This document shows, in pieces, positions 32,335 through 40,508 of a stretch of 41,337 nucleotides of DNA; the first letter of the stretch is position 1; each line of letters begins with the position of its first letter. The position numbers were made by a program, and so were the translations under genes. The notes under the pieces were generated by a model. It was not told the DNA's origin and did not search any database. It saw only the letters and a program-made list of their open reading frames with translations. Origin of the DNA: Pelotomaculum isophthalicicum JI (lineage in GTDB: Bacteria; Bacillota; Desulfotomaculia; Desulfotomaculales; Pelotomaculaceae); assembly GCF_029478095.1 (NCBI RefSeq), contig NZ_JAKOAV010000030.1, positions 1 to 41,337 of the forward strand, read 5' to 3'.

Positions 32335-33354
32335 TTAACAGATACGCGGCAGGGGCGCGCCCGCCATCATATTTAGCTGTCTGGCGCCTCCCAGCGCGGT
32401 CCGCAAATAGACATTTCCTTTTCCAGCCTGAATATCGCCGATCTGGCAGGCATACTCCGCCGACCAATCTTCTCTCAGATATCTCAAGAGCTCACCTGCC
32501 TCTTCCGCCGCCACGACTATGAGAAACTTACCCTCGTTAGCCAGGTAGAGGGGATCCAGCCCCAGTAGTTCCGTAATCCCTTTAACACTGTCCTCCACCG
32601 GCAAGGCTGCTTCATCCAGCCAGAAATCCACTCCGGAAGACATGGCAATTTCTTTCGCGTTGGTCGCCAGGCCCCCCCTGGTTAAATCGCGCATCAGCTT
32701 AATCCCTTTAAACCTTTTAAGAATTTCTGTAGTCATAATGCTTAGAGGGGCGCAGTCGCTGATAATCTGGCTGTCCAGGCCAAGCGCCTCCCGCTGCAGT
32801 AAAATAGCTAGGCCGTGATTGCCCAGGCAGCCGTTAACCAGCACCTTGTCGCCGGGCTCCAGTCGCTGGTAGCCCAAGTTAGCCCCGGGCAGCAAGTAAC
32901 CAACTCCGGTAGTCGTAATATATACCTTGTCCGCCTGACCACGGCCCACGACTTTAGTGTCTCCGGCGATTATTTGCACGCCGGCTACACGGCAGGTGTT
33001 CGCCATGGAGGCGATTATTTTCTCCAAATCGGCGAATGGAAAACCTTCTTCAATAACAAAAGATGCAGTCAGGTAAAGCGGTTGCGCCCCGCTTACCGCC
33101 AAATCGTTAATTGTGCCGCAAACAGCCAGCTTGCCGATGTCGCCGCCCGGGAAAAAGACCGGATCCACCACAAACGCGTCGGTGCTGATCGCCATCCGTC
33201 CCGGCTCCGAGGAAAAAACAGCCGCGTCAGTTAAACTGTCGAGCAAGTCATTTTTGAAATACCGTAAGAAAAAATCCTGCAAGAGTTGATGGGTAAGCAG
33301 TCCCCCGTCTCCGTGGGACAGCAAAACGATGTCCTTGTCTTTTTCTTCAGCCAT
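32335..33354 (-). CDS. hypE: Hydrogenase expression/formation protein HypE
   Basis: A 339-residue AIR-synthase-fold enzyme. HypE receives the carbamoyl group from HypF on its C-terminal cysteine and dehydrates it to cyanide for the active-site iron. That cysteine is the last residue here (PLPRIC). ATP-binding words include SHGDGG, TDAFVVDPVFFPGGDIGKLAVCGTINDLAV (split over 50-80) and MRDLTRGGLA. It lies 4 bases behind hypD. Confidence 0.95.
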   Translation of the reverse strand: MAEEKDKDIVLLSHGDGGLLTHQLLQDFFLRYFKNDLLDSLTDAAVFSSEPGRMAISTDAFVVDPVFFPGGDIGKLAVCGTINDLAVSGAQPLYLTASFVIEEGFPFADLEKIIASMANTCRVAGVQIIAGDTKVVGRGQADKVYITTTGVGYLLPGANLGYQRLEPGDKVLVNGCLGNHGLAILLQREALGLDSQIISDCAPLSIMTTEILKRFKGIKLMRDLTRGGLATNAKEIAMSSGVDFWLDEAALPVEDSVKGITELLGLDPLYLANEGKFLIVVAAEEAGELLRYLREDWSAEYACQIGDIQAGKGNVYLRTALGGARQLNMMAGAPLPRIC

Positions 33355-33358
33355 TTCC

Positions 33359-34492
33359 TCACCCCCCTATATTTCCTCTAGACCCCGTCTTGGACCACTC
33401 GTATTGATAATAAGCGGCGCACGCTCCTTCTGTGGAAACCATGCAAGGACCCACCGGCTGTAAAGGAGTGCATTTCCTGGCGAATAACGGGCAGTCGGAC
33501 GAGACTATTTTCCCCTTCAGGACATCGCCGCAGGCACAGCCCCTGGGCGGCGGGGATTCTGAAACTTCAACCGGGAACTTTACGGCCGCGTCATATAAAG
33601 AAAACCTTTCTTGCAGCGCCAGACCGCTTTGCGGAACCATGCCGAAACCGCGCCACTGAACATCTACCGGCTTAAAATATTCTTTCATGATTTCTTTCGC
33701 TTTATTATTCCCTTCTTCCCGGACCAAGCGCGGGTAGCCGTTGACAGTTTCAGCCCGGCCGCTCACGATCTGCTTCAGCAACAAATAAGCCGCCTCCATC
33801 AGGTCGACCGGCTCAAATCCGGCAACAACAGCCGGCACATTAAACTTGGTTGAGACAAAATCGAAGGCCTTTCTCCCCGTTACCGTACAAACATGCCCCG
33901 GCAGAATCAACCCGTCAATTTTTAATTCCGGATCACTCAGCAAAATTTCCAGAACAGTGGGAACCGTTTTGTGAAACGATAAGACCGAGTAGTTTTTCAG
34001 ATCCCGGCTTCTAGCCGCGGCAACGCTTAACGCGACGGCGGGCGCGGTAGTTTCGAAGCCGACCCCCAGGAAAACCACTTCATCCCGGGGATGTCCGGCG
34101 GCAAAGGTCACCGCCTCCGCCGGCGAATAAAATATTTCCACCCGCGCGCCGCGAGCCCGCTCCTGTTCAAGTGAGGAGTTTGTCCCCGGCACCCGCAGCA
34201 TGTCCCCGAAAGTGCCGATAACCAGGTCATGTCTGGCGGCGGCAAGGGCGATAACTTTGTCTATGTCTCCCTGATCAGTGACACAAACCGGACAGCCCGG
34301 CCCGCTTCTCAGTTCCAGGCTGCCGGCCAGCAAGCTTCTCAAACCGCTCCTGGCAATCGCCATGGTATGCGTGCCGCAAACCTCCATAAATATAGCCGGC
34401 CGTCCCAACAGGCGGGCGGCTTCCCGGGCCAGGGGAACCAGCTTGGACAGAATTCTTTTGCCCAGCTCCGGGTCGCGCAGTTTATTGAGCAT
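33359..34492 (-). CDS. hypD: Hydrogenase expression/formation protein HypD
   Basis: A 377-residue iron-sulfur protein that, with HypC, is the scaffold for Fe(CN)2CO assembly. Conserved words are EVCGTHTMAI, GPGCPVCVT, VGFETTAPA, LPGHVCTVTG and the cysteine-rich C-terminal cluster site (GCACGDVLKG, DCPLFARKCTP). The ATG at 34492 follows GAGGAGATATTG and lies inside the last codons of hypC (11-base overlap). A longer frame upstream would overlap hypC fully and is not supported. Confidence 0.95.
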   Translation of the reverse strand: MLNKLRDPELGKRILSKLVPLAREAARLLGRPAIFMEVCGTHTMAIARSGLRSLLAGSLELRSGPGCPVCVTDQGDIDKVIALAAARHDLVIGTFGDMLRVPGTNSSLEQERARGARVEIFYSPAEAVTFAAGHPRDEVVFLGVGFETTAPAVALSVAAARSRDLKNYSVLSFHKTVPTVLEILLSDPELKIDGLILPGHVCTVTGRKAFDFVSTKFNVPAVVAGFEPVDLMEAAYLLLKQIVSGRAETVNGYPRLVREEGNNKAKEIMKEYFKPVDVQWRGFGMVPQSGLALQERFSLYDAAVKFPVEVSESPPPRGCACGDVLKGKIVSSDCPLFARKCTPLQPVGPCMVSTEGACAAYYQYEWSKTGSRGNIGG

Positions 34493-34709
34493 GCAATATC
34501 TCCTCCCATAGCTCCAGGGAGACTCGAGCATCCTCCATGTCGATTTTCCCAATCGCGTAGCCCGCGTGCACCATCAGATAATCCCCCGGAACGAGGTCCT
34601 CGTCAATTAAAGCGATACCCACTTTCTTACGCACGCCAAAGCTCTCCACCACCGCCCAACTCTCCGCCTGATTTACTTCCACCACTTTGCCCGGTATGCC
34701 TAAACACAT
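34482..34709 (-). CDS. hypC: Hydrogenase chaperone HypC
   Basis: A 75-residue chaperone of the HypC/HybG family. The N-terminal MCLGIPGKVVEV carries the essential Cys2, exposed after Met removal; the start was chosen on this ground, with GGAGG 11 bases ahead. It has the typical VGDYLMVHAGYAI strand. The start overlaps the end of hypF and its end overlaps hypD. Confidence 0.95.
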   Translation of the reverse strand: MCLGIPGKVVEVNQAESWAVVESFGVRKKVGIALIDEDLVPGDYLMVHAGYAIGKIDMEDARVSLELWEEILHAQ

Positions 34710-37027
34710 CTTTTCCGCCACCTCCAGTGCGCAATCATGGCTTGCCCTAAGGCTATTCCGCCGTCATTGGCCGGCACCTGCCGGTGATACAACACTTCAA
34801 ACCCGCGAGCGCTGAAATATTGTTTCGCGGTCCGGAACAGATACTGATTTTGCCACGTTCCGCCGCTCAAAGCTACCTTTTTTATGCCGGTAGCGCCGGA
34901 TACCCGCTCAACCGCCTCACCGACCATACTCACCAGGGTCCGGTGAAACCTGGCGGATATCGACTGCACCGGCACTCCGGCCATTTTATCATCTATTATC
35001 GCCGCCAGCATCTGACCCGGCCAAATTATTCCTTCTCTTGTTTCGTAAGGGTAAGTTTGCATATCATCATTACCCGCTGTTTCCTGAATGGCTTCCCCCA
35101 ACTCCACGGCCGCCTGTCCCTCATAGGTGTTTTCCCGGCATATGCCCAAAAGGGCGGATACGGCGTCAAAAAGCCGGCCGCAACCCGAGGATAGCGGTGA
35201 ATTAAACCCGCCGGCCACCATTCTTTCAATAACATCAAGATTCTTCTCCGGAAAAATTAAACCGGCGGATCTTTTCCCTTCTTCGCCCAGAAAAGCCAGC
35301 AGGTAAGCCACCGCCGTGCGCCAAGGCTGGCGGATGGCCGCTTCGCCGCCGGGCAGGGGGACATAGGCCAAGTGAAACCGGCGTTGAAAATCATCATAGT
35401 TCCCGGTTAGAATCTCAAACCCCCACAGGTTGCCGTCCGTACCGTAGCCGGTACCGTCAAGAATCGCCCCGATCACTTCTTCGTTACCCAGGCCGTTTTC
35501 AGCCAGGCAACTGGCCAGATGGGCATGGTGGTGCTGCACCTCAAAATAAGCCCGCGCCGGAATTTGGCGGGCCACCCTGGCGGAAGCGTAGCCCGGATGA
35601 GCGTCATACGCCACAACTTCGGGGATCGCGTCAGTTAACTTTCGCAAATTGAAAAAGCTGGTTAAAAGATTTTCCTCTCCTTCCAGACTGTCAATCTCCC
35701 CAATATACTGGCTCATAAAGGCCTGATTTTTCTTGAGCAGGCAAAAGTTGTTCTTCATCTCCCCGCCGATCCCCAGAATGACCGGCTCATCCTCCCCGCG
35801 GGGCACCAGCACAGGATGCGGGACATAGCCCCGGGAGCGGCGGTAGATATGGGGTTCCCCGTCAACAACCTGGATCAGGGAATCATCGCAGCGGTTGACT
35901 ATTTCCCTGTTGTGCTGGAGGAAGTAATCAGCGATGCCGCCAAGTTCGCCCGCCGCCCGGCTGTTATCTTTAACCAGGGGCAGGTTGCTGTAATTCCCGC
36001 TGGTCATTACCAGCATATCTAAAGGCCCGCTAAACAAGAGCAGGTGCAAAGGCGTGTACGGCAACATTACTCCCAAGGTTTTTAAACCGGGCGCGAGTTC
36101 TTCCGGCAAGCCCTCATTCAGCCTTGTCTGCAAGTGTTTTCTTAATATGATGATCGGCGCCAGGGGGGAAATTAATAATTCTTTCTCCTTTTCCCCGGCC
36201 ACGCAGTACTTTTGAACGGTCTCCAGGTCCCGGCACATCACGGCAAAAGGCTTGGCGTCCCTCCCTTTGCGCCGGCGCAAAGCCTTCACAGCCTCTTTGT
36301 TCTTCGCGTCACAGGTCAGGTGATAGCCGCCGAGTCCCTTTAAAGCAAGAATTTTTCCATCTTGCAAGATGTTCCAGCAGGTTTCCAGCCAGTTTTCCTT
36401 CCCGGCCACATTTCTCCCGGCACTGTCAAGCACTTCCACATGCGGCCCGCAAACCGGGCAGGCTGTCGGCTGCGCGTGAAACCTTCGGTCCGCCGGGTCA
36501 TGATACTCCCGGGCGCACTGGTCGCACATACAGAAAGAAGCCATGGAAGTTTTCGGCCGGTCATAGGGGATCTCATTAATAATAGTAAAGCGCGGGCCGC
36601 AATTTGTACAGTTGGTAAATGGATACTGATAATGCCGGTCTTTCCTGTCAATAATCTCTTTGGCGCAATCCGCGCATATGGCCACATCCGGAGGTACTAG
36701 CGCTTCTTTTTCATCACCCGGGTCGCTGGCTAAAATAACAAAAGAAGTATAGCCGGCCGGCGGCATCTTGCTTAACTGGTAGTCGCTGATTCTGGAAAGT
36801 TGAGGCGGGTTGTTTTTTAATTCACTTAAGAAACCGGCGACGTTGTTTTCTTCAGCCTCCGCCTCGATCACCACTCCCCGGCTGGAATTTAACACGCTGC
36901 CTTTGACCCCCCAGACTTGCGCGAGGTTATAAACAAAGGGGCGGAAACCCACCCCTTGCACAACGCCTTTGATCACGATACGGTAGCGTGAAACGGTCTT
37001 GCCACCCGGTTGAACCTGTCGTGTCAC
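34700..37027 (-). CDS. hypF: Carbamoyltransferase HypF
   Basis: A 775-residue enzyme that makes the carbamoyl group for HypE from carbamoyl phosphate and ATP. Domains in order: acylphosphatase (VVQGVGFRPFVYNLA), two zinc fingers (CADC...CTNC and CDQC...CPVC), YrdC-like (ALKGLGGYHLTCDA, KPFAVM) and a Kae1-like carbamoyltransferase with HHHAHLASC and GTGYGTDGNLWG. I start it at GTG 37027, ten bases after GGAGG; the frame continues upstream without a site. Ends overlap hypC by 10 bases. A 144-base gap separates it from the Mrp-type ATPase. Confidence 0.95.
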   Translation of the reverse strand: MTRQVQPGGKTVSRYRIVIKGVVQGVGFRPFVYNLAQVWGVKGSVLNSSRGVVIEAEAEENNVAGFLSELKNNPPQLSRISDYQLSKMPPAGYTSFVILASDPGDEKEALVPPDVAICADCAKEIIDRKDRHYQYPFTNCTNCGPRFTIINEIPYDRPKTSMASFCMCDQCAREYHDPADRRFHAQPTACPVCGPHVEVLDSAGRNVAGKENWLETCWNILQDGKILALKGLGGYHLTCDAKNKEAVKALRRRKGRDAKPFAVMCRDLETVQKYCVAGEKEKELLISPLAPIIILRKHLQTRLNEGLPEELAPGLKTLGVMLPYTPLHLLLFSGPLDMLVMTSGNYSNLPLVKDNSRAAGELGGIADYFLQHNREIVNRCDDSLIQVVDGEPHIYRRSRGYVPHPVLVPRGEDEPVILGIGGEMKNNFCLLKKNQAFMSQYIGEIDSLEGEENLLTSFFNLRKLTDAIPEVVAYDAHPGYASARVARQIPARAYFEVQHHHAHLASCLAENGLGNEEVIGAILDGTGYGTDGNLWGFEILTGNYDDFQRRFHLAYVPLPGGEAAIRQPWRTAVAYLLAFLGEEGKRSAGLIFPEKNLDVIERMVAGGFNSPLSSGCGRLFDAVSALLGICRENTYEGQAAVELGEAIQETAGNDDMQTYPYETREGIIWPGQMLAAIIDDKMAGVPVQSISARFHRTLVSMVGEAVERVSGATGIKKVALSGGTWQNQYLFRTAKQYFSARGFEVLYHRQVPANDGGIALGQAMIAHWRWRKRCV

Positions 37028-37171
37028 TGCCGCCAATCCTCCAAATCTACCCGAAAAGCATAATTTCCCAAACAATAAGATAGTATGTTGCGCTAGTAAA
37101 GTAAGCGCCATGCCATATTGAGCAAACTTATACTTTTAGGATTATTAATGATGTTCAGCTCGGTTCAATAT

Positions 37172-37900
37172 TTATTGGATCAAGTCAGCTTTCACTATTC
37201 TTTCCAACTTAGCGGCAAAATCCGTTTTTAGCAATTCACGCGGGTCTCCAAGAGCATCTTCGAGGTTATCATCAAACAATATTGAGCCGAGAAAGGGAAC
37301 CTTGCAGCTACTCAACTCTTCCTTTACGGTAGAGTGTTCTTTTCGCCGCATGTTTTCAAGCACACCGGCGACAGGGACCCCAAGCTCTTTTAATACCTGC
37401 AGCTCTTTTTTCGCCACTGCCAAGGCTACCCGCGACTGGGTGGTGACAACAAGAAACTCTACTCTTTTAATCAAACGAATAATGTCCAGGGCCGGATCAC
37501 CAGTACCGGGCGGCATGTCGATTATTAAAAAATCCAATTCATTCCACCTGGTTATCGCGAGCATTTCAATAATCGCGTTGGAAACCTCGCCACCCCGCAA
37601 TGGGACAGGATTATAGCCGGCAAAATAAGTGATCGACATAAACCTGACGCCTAGAACTTCCGGCGGGATAATTCCTTTGTCCTCTTCCGGAAAAACTCCT
37701 TCAATGCCCAGGATCACATGGTCGGAAGGCCCGCAGAAATCCAAATCCAGCAGGCCGGTCCGAAAACCCTGTTTTGTTAAGATCAACGCCAGGGTGGAAG
37801 CAGTCAAGCTCTTGCCGATACCCCCCTTGCCTCCTGATACGGCAATTATTCTTTGGACATTTTCAAACCTTTTATCGATGATGTTTAGCCTGGGGTCCAT
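37172..37900 (-). CDS. Mrp/MinD-type P-loop ATPase in the hypB position
   Basis: A 242-residue deviant-Walker ATPase. It has GGKGGIGKS at about 23-31, DLDFCGPSDHVILG, DMPPGTGDP and LENMRRK. The Mrp CxxC metal-binding motif is not evident, nor is the GxxGxGKT-type G domain of classical HypB GTPases. It starts at ATG 37900, sharing a base with the hypA stop (TAATG) after GGGGAGAGG. Position and coupling with hypA suggest that it takes the HypB role in nickel delivery, as the Mrp/MinD-type HypB of Thermococcales does. An alternative is an Fe-S or generic Mrp carrier. No classical hypB is found in the window. Confidence 0.85.
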   Translation of the reverse strand: MDPRLNIIDKRFENVQRIIAVSGGKGGIGKSLTASTLALILTKQGFRTGLLDLDFCGPSDHVILGIEGVFPEEDKGIIPPEVLGVRFMSITYFAGYNPVPLRGGEVSNAIIEMLAITRWNELDFLIIDMPPGTGDPALDIIRLIKRVEFLVVTTQSRVALAVAKKELQVLKELGVPVAGVLENMRRKEHSTVKEELSSCKVPFLGSILFDDNLEDALGDPRELLKTDFAAKLERIVKADLIQ

Positions 37901-38313
37901 TACCTCTCCCCTTTGATATAATCTATCCAAACCCCGCGCCCCTTGGCAATTTCAAAATCAGGACTGCCGCAGCGGGGGCACCTTATATAAATATGCGCAA
38001 CTTCCGGGATAAAGTGGATTGCCTCCGATTCCTCTTCCGGCAACTTGCCGGCGGCCTCCCGAAAATTCCACTCATTCCGGCAAACTTTGCATTTTAAAGT
38101 ACTCTCATCTATTTCAATATCTATCCTGTTCATATCCAGCGGTATGCTGGACAATGGCAGGACATTTTCCAGGGCAAACTTAAATATATCCAGATCTATC
38201 TGCTGCAATTCACCCACTTTGACTTTGACCATGGTTATATCTTTAAGCCTTTCTTTATCAGCCTCTTCATTAACAGTAAATACTATTGATTCCGCCAGCG
38301 CCCATTCATGCAC
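37900..38313 (-). CDS. hypA: Nickel metallochaperone HypA (long, archaeal-like form)
   Basis: A 137-residue protein opening MHEWALAESI, where His2 binds nickel. The zinc site is CKVC...CPRC, with an inserted stretch of some 30 residues between the pairs; usual bacterial HypA is about 113-118 residues. The long form is the one known from Thermococcales, which matches the Mrp/MinD-type neighbour. The start is GTG 38313, since it yields the necessary MHE beginning. First gene of the hyp operon; promoter at 38352-38380. Confidence 0.93.
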   Translation of the reverse strand: MHEWALAESIVFTVNEEADKERLKDITMVKVKVGELQQIDLDIFKFALENVLPLSSIPLDMNRIDIEIDESTLKCKVCRNEWNFREAAGKLPEEESEAIHFIPEVAHIYIRCPRCGSPDFEIAKGRGVWIDYIKGER

Positions 38314-38351
38314 TTTAACACACCCTTGTAATTGCGTTTACGTTAAATCAT

Positions 38352-38380
38352 ATTATAACCTGTAGGGCTGTATCCGTAAA
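38352..38380 (-). promoter_or_regulatory. Main-sigma promoter of the hyp operon
   Basis: TTTACG, a 17-base spacer and TATAAT on the minus strand, 39 bases ahead of the hypA start. The -35 lies in the loop of the hairpin at 38365-38391. Confidence 0.6.
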
Positions 38381-38391
38381 GGATACAGCCC
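38365..38391. terminator. Strong hairpin between tupA and hypA
   Basis: GGGCTGTATCC pairs perfectly with GGATACAGCCC (11 bp, 5-base loop). It lies 19 bases after the tupA stop. The T-tract (TTTTTCCC) is on the plus strand, so on the tupA strand it is an imperfect terminator that also overlaps the hyp promoter. Confidence 0.55.
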
Positions 38392-38409
38392 TTTTTCCCA
38401 AAAAAACTA

Positions 38410-39288
38410 TTACTTGCCCAGATCCTGTTCATTTTTCCCCGCGTCAGGGAAGAACAACGGCTCACCGTATTTATCTTTGCCAAACTCCCCGATTAGTTTT
38501 TGGGTATCCGGATTAATCATAAAATCAACAAACGCCTTAGCGCCGTCTTTATTAACCTTGCTGAATTTCTCCGGATTGACCTGCATTACATGGTAAATAT
38601 TCAGGAGCGACTTGTCGCCCTGCGCCAGTATATCCAGTTTGAGATTCTTTTGTTGCGCCAGGTAAGTTCCTCTGTCAGTCAAGGTATACCCCTGTTTCTC
38701 ATTGGCGATGTTTAAAGTCGCGCCCATACCTGTGCCGCTCTGCTGATACCAGCTGCCTTCCGGCTTAATTCCGGTGCTAGTCCAAATTTCTTTTTCTTTC
38801 TTGTTGGTTCCCGAATCATCGCCGCGGGATACAAAGATGCTCTTTGTACCGGCTATTTTTTTGAATGCATCGACGGCATTGCTTCCTTTAATGCCTGCCG
38901 GGTCGCCGGCGGGACCGACGATGATAAAGTCGTTGTGCATGACCAGTTTGTAGTTTATACCCACACCACTGTCAACAAGTTTCACTTCATCTTTCGGCGC
39001 GTGGACCAGAAGAACATCTGCTTCCCCTTTTTCACCCATAGTCAGAGCCTGTCCGGTTCCGACAGCAATAGTCTTTACCTTATACCCGGTTTTCTGCTCG
39101 AACACCGGAACTAACGTGTCAAGCAGCCCGGTATCCTGAGTGCTGGTTGTGGTGGCTAAAATCATATCTTTATTTTGAACCTGCGCGGCTTGTTGTTGTG
39201 CCGGTTGGCTGCCGCATCCCTGCAATACACCCAAAACAAAAATTAAAAGCATTACCAGCAACGGAGCAACAAATTTTTTTGTCTTCAC
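38410..39288 (-). CDS. tupA: Tungstate ABC transporter substrate-binding lipoprotein TupA
   Basis: A 292-residue lipoprotein. The signal ends in the lipobox LQGC, so Cys25 would be acylated. The mature part begins ILATTTSTQDTGLLD, the oxyanion-binding signature of TupA-like proteins, and has VGTGQAL, VSRGDDSGTNKKE and YTLTDRGTYLA. It would capture tungstate outside the cell. The start is GTG 39288 after GGGGAG. No tupB permease or tupC ATPase follows; the next gene is hypA. It is preceded by a riboswitch candidate and terminator, consistent with metal-cofactor control. Molybdate or sulfate specificity cannot be excluded from sequence alone. Confidence 0.9.
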   Translation of the reverse strand: MKTKKFVAPLLVMLLIFVLGVLQGCGSQPAQQQAAQVQNKDMILATTTSTQDTGLLDTLVPVFEQKTGYKVKTIAVGTGQALTMGEKGEADVLLVHAPKDEVKLVDSGVGINYKLVMHNDFIIVGPAGDPAGIKGSNAVDAFKKIAGTKSIFVSRGDDSGTNKKEKEIWTSTGIKPEGSWYQQSGTGMGATLNIANEKQGYTLTDRGTYLAQQKNLKLDILAQGDKSLLNIYHVMQVNPEKFSKVNKDGAKAFVDFMINPDTQKLIGEFGKDKYGEPLFFPDAGKNEQDLGK

Positions 39289-39422
39289 ACAAATCTCCCC
39301 TTTTAATTATTAATTTTGCTAAGGTTTATTCCGCGACTGCGATATTCCGCCCTCCCTTCACTCAAATTCGAAAAAAAGCTTGACCATTCTACACAACATA
39401 CGAGCGTAAAAACCATGATTTT

Positions 39423-39460
39423 AAAAAAATAAAACTTTGTCCCATGTTGAAGGAACAAAG
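39423..39460 (-). terminator. Intrinsic terminator in the tupA leader
   Basis: On the minus strand CTTTGTTCC pairs with GGGACAAAG (one T-G pair), followed by TTTTATTTTTTT. It lies between the riboswitch candidate and tupA. Confidence 0.85.
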
Positions 39461-39472
39461 CGGAAATAAATA

Positions 39473-39573
39473 GAGCCCTCTTCTCCTTTCCACAATGGGA
39501 GGTGCATTCGTTTCCAAACGCGCCCTGACGGCCAGGCACCCATACTTGGGCTTAGGTTGTCTGGCTCGGAGAT
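39473..39573 (-). ncRNA. Moco/Tuco-type riboswitch upstream of tupA
   Basis: On the minus strand it shows CTCCGAGCC, AACCTAAGCCC, GGGTGCCTG, a variable stem (GCGTTTGGAAACG), CACCTCCCATTGTGG and AAAGGAGAAG. The ends CTCC/GGAG close the structure. The layout matches the hydrogenase-leader RNA block for block. A terminator follows, pointing to an OFF switch that stops transcription of the tungstate transporter when molybdenum or tungsten cofactor is sufficient. Given the target gene, the tungsten-cofactor variant is the more likely. Confidence 0.82.
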
Positions 39574-39717
39574 ATTTTTTTAAAAACAAATAAGTTAATT
39601 CGCCCATTATTGCCAGATTCCTGCTACAAACTGTTAATACATATTAACAAATTAAATCATCGCAACATAAACATACATTGTAGGATGAAATATCCATGGA
39701 AAGGAGTGAATTCAAAA

Positions 39718-40431
39718 TTGTTAGAGAGACTTCAAGCCAATAAAGGCAAAAAAATTGTTCTTGAACTATCCAACGGAAGAATACTTAATGGCACTGTAAT
39801 AGCAACCGACCAGAAATGTGTACGTCTTGAAACCGATAGTGGCGTTGGGACCATCCCTGTTGATAGAGTCCAAATTATCTGGGAACCGGTAAAACGTTCT
39901 CTGACCGAAGAAAATATGGAGGTATTGGCACAAAAGTTTCGGGATAGCTATAATGATCCCATGGGGCAACAGGGAAGCGATCCACAAGCAGAAATTGCCT
40001 GTACCGGCTTTCCGGCTTTCACCTGCAGTCAGAGTTATATCTGCAGGCCACCGGATCTCTGTTCGTTTTCATTTGCCTGTCCGGGTAGATACGTTCCCGG
40101 TCCCCCCTCAACTGGCGGTGGATGCCCGATATTCCTCTGCGGCCCATTTCAGTTCGGGCAGCCTTGCGGACCTTTCCAATTCGGCTGCAGACCATTCACA
40201 TTCGCATGCGGACCCTTCCAGTTCGGGCAACCTTGCAGACCATTCACATTCGCATGCGGACCCTTCCAATTCGGCGGTTCACAGTGCGGCACACTAGGCG
40301 GCTTCGCCTGCCCGGGTCAGCAGTTTATTGGTTTAGTGGGATCTCCAGGAGACGCGGGAGCACCGGTGAAGCCACCAGGCATGGTATCCGAAATAGCTCA
40401 GGAGACCCATATGCCACCTATGGATTTCTAA
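39718..40431 (+). CDS. Sm-like-headed protein with Cys/Phe/Gly-rich repeats, possible spore-coat protein
   Basis: A 237-residue protein. Residues about 1-55 look like an Sm-like or small beta-barrel fold (GKKIVLELSNGRILNGTVIA and TIPVDRVQIIWEP). The C-terminal half is rich in Cys, Phe, Gly and Pro. It contains a 16-residue repeat, CRPFTFACGPFQFGQP, repeated with a 48-base DNA period between about residues 141 and 195. I start it at TTG 39718, preceded by AAAGGAGTGA; an ATG at 39685 has a weaker site. There are no signal or membrane segments. Cys-rich repeats of this kind suit cross-linked spore-coat layers. An ACATACATTGTA upstream resembles a -10 of sporulation sigma factors. Function not known. 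Confidence 0.75.
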   Translation: MLERLQANKGKKIVLELSNGRILNGTVIATDQKCVRLETDSGVGTIPVDRVQIIWEPVKRSLTEENMEVLAQKFRDSYNDPMGQQGSDPQAEIACTGFPAFTCSQSYICRPPDLCSFSFACPGRYVPGPPSTGGGCPIFLCGPFQFGQPCGPFQFGCRPFTFACGPFQFGQPCRPFTFACGPFQFGGSQCGTLGGFACPGQQFIGLVGSPGDAGAPVKPPGMVSEIAQETHMPPMDF

Positions 40432-40451
40432 ATTTAGTTCTATTGTTTATT

Positions 40452-40475
40452 AAAGAGCCTCCGGGCTCTTTTTAT
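40452..40475 (+). terminator. Intrinsic terminator of the repeat-protein gene
   Basis: AAAGAGCC pairs with GGCTCTTT, followed by TTTATATT on the plus strand, 21 bases past the stop. Confidence 0.8.
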
Positions 40476-40508
40476 ATTAAGCTGCTATTTAATGCTAAAA
40501 ATAATCCC

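Noticed and set aside
37172-37900. Calling the ATPase a classical HypB GTPase
   Set aside because: The P-loop is GGKGGIGKS of the MinD/Mrp type and HypB's G-domain and metal motifs are missing.
40138-40290. Repeats in the 3' part of the Sm-like gene as a CRISPR array
   Set aside because: The 48-base units are direct coding repeats in frame without unique spacers.
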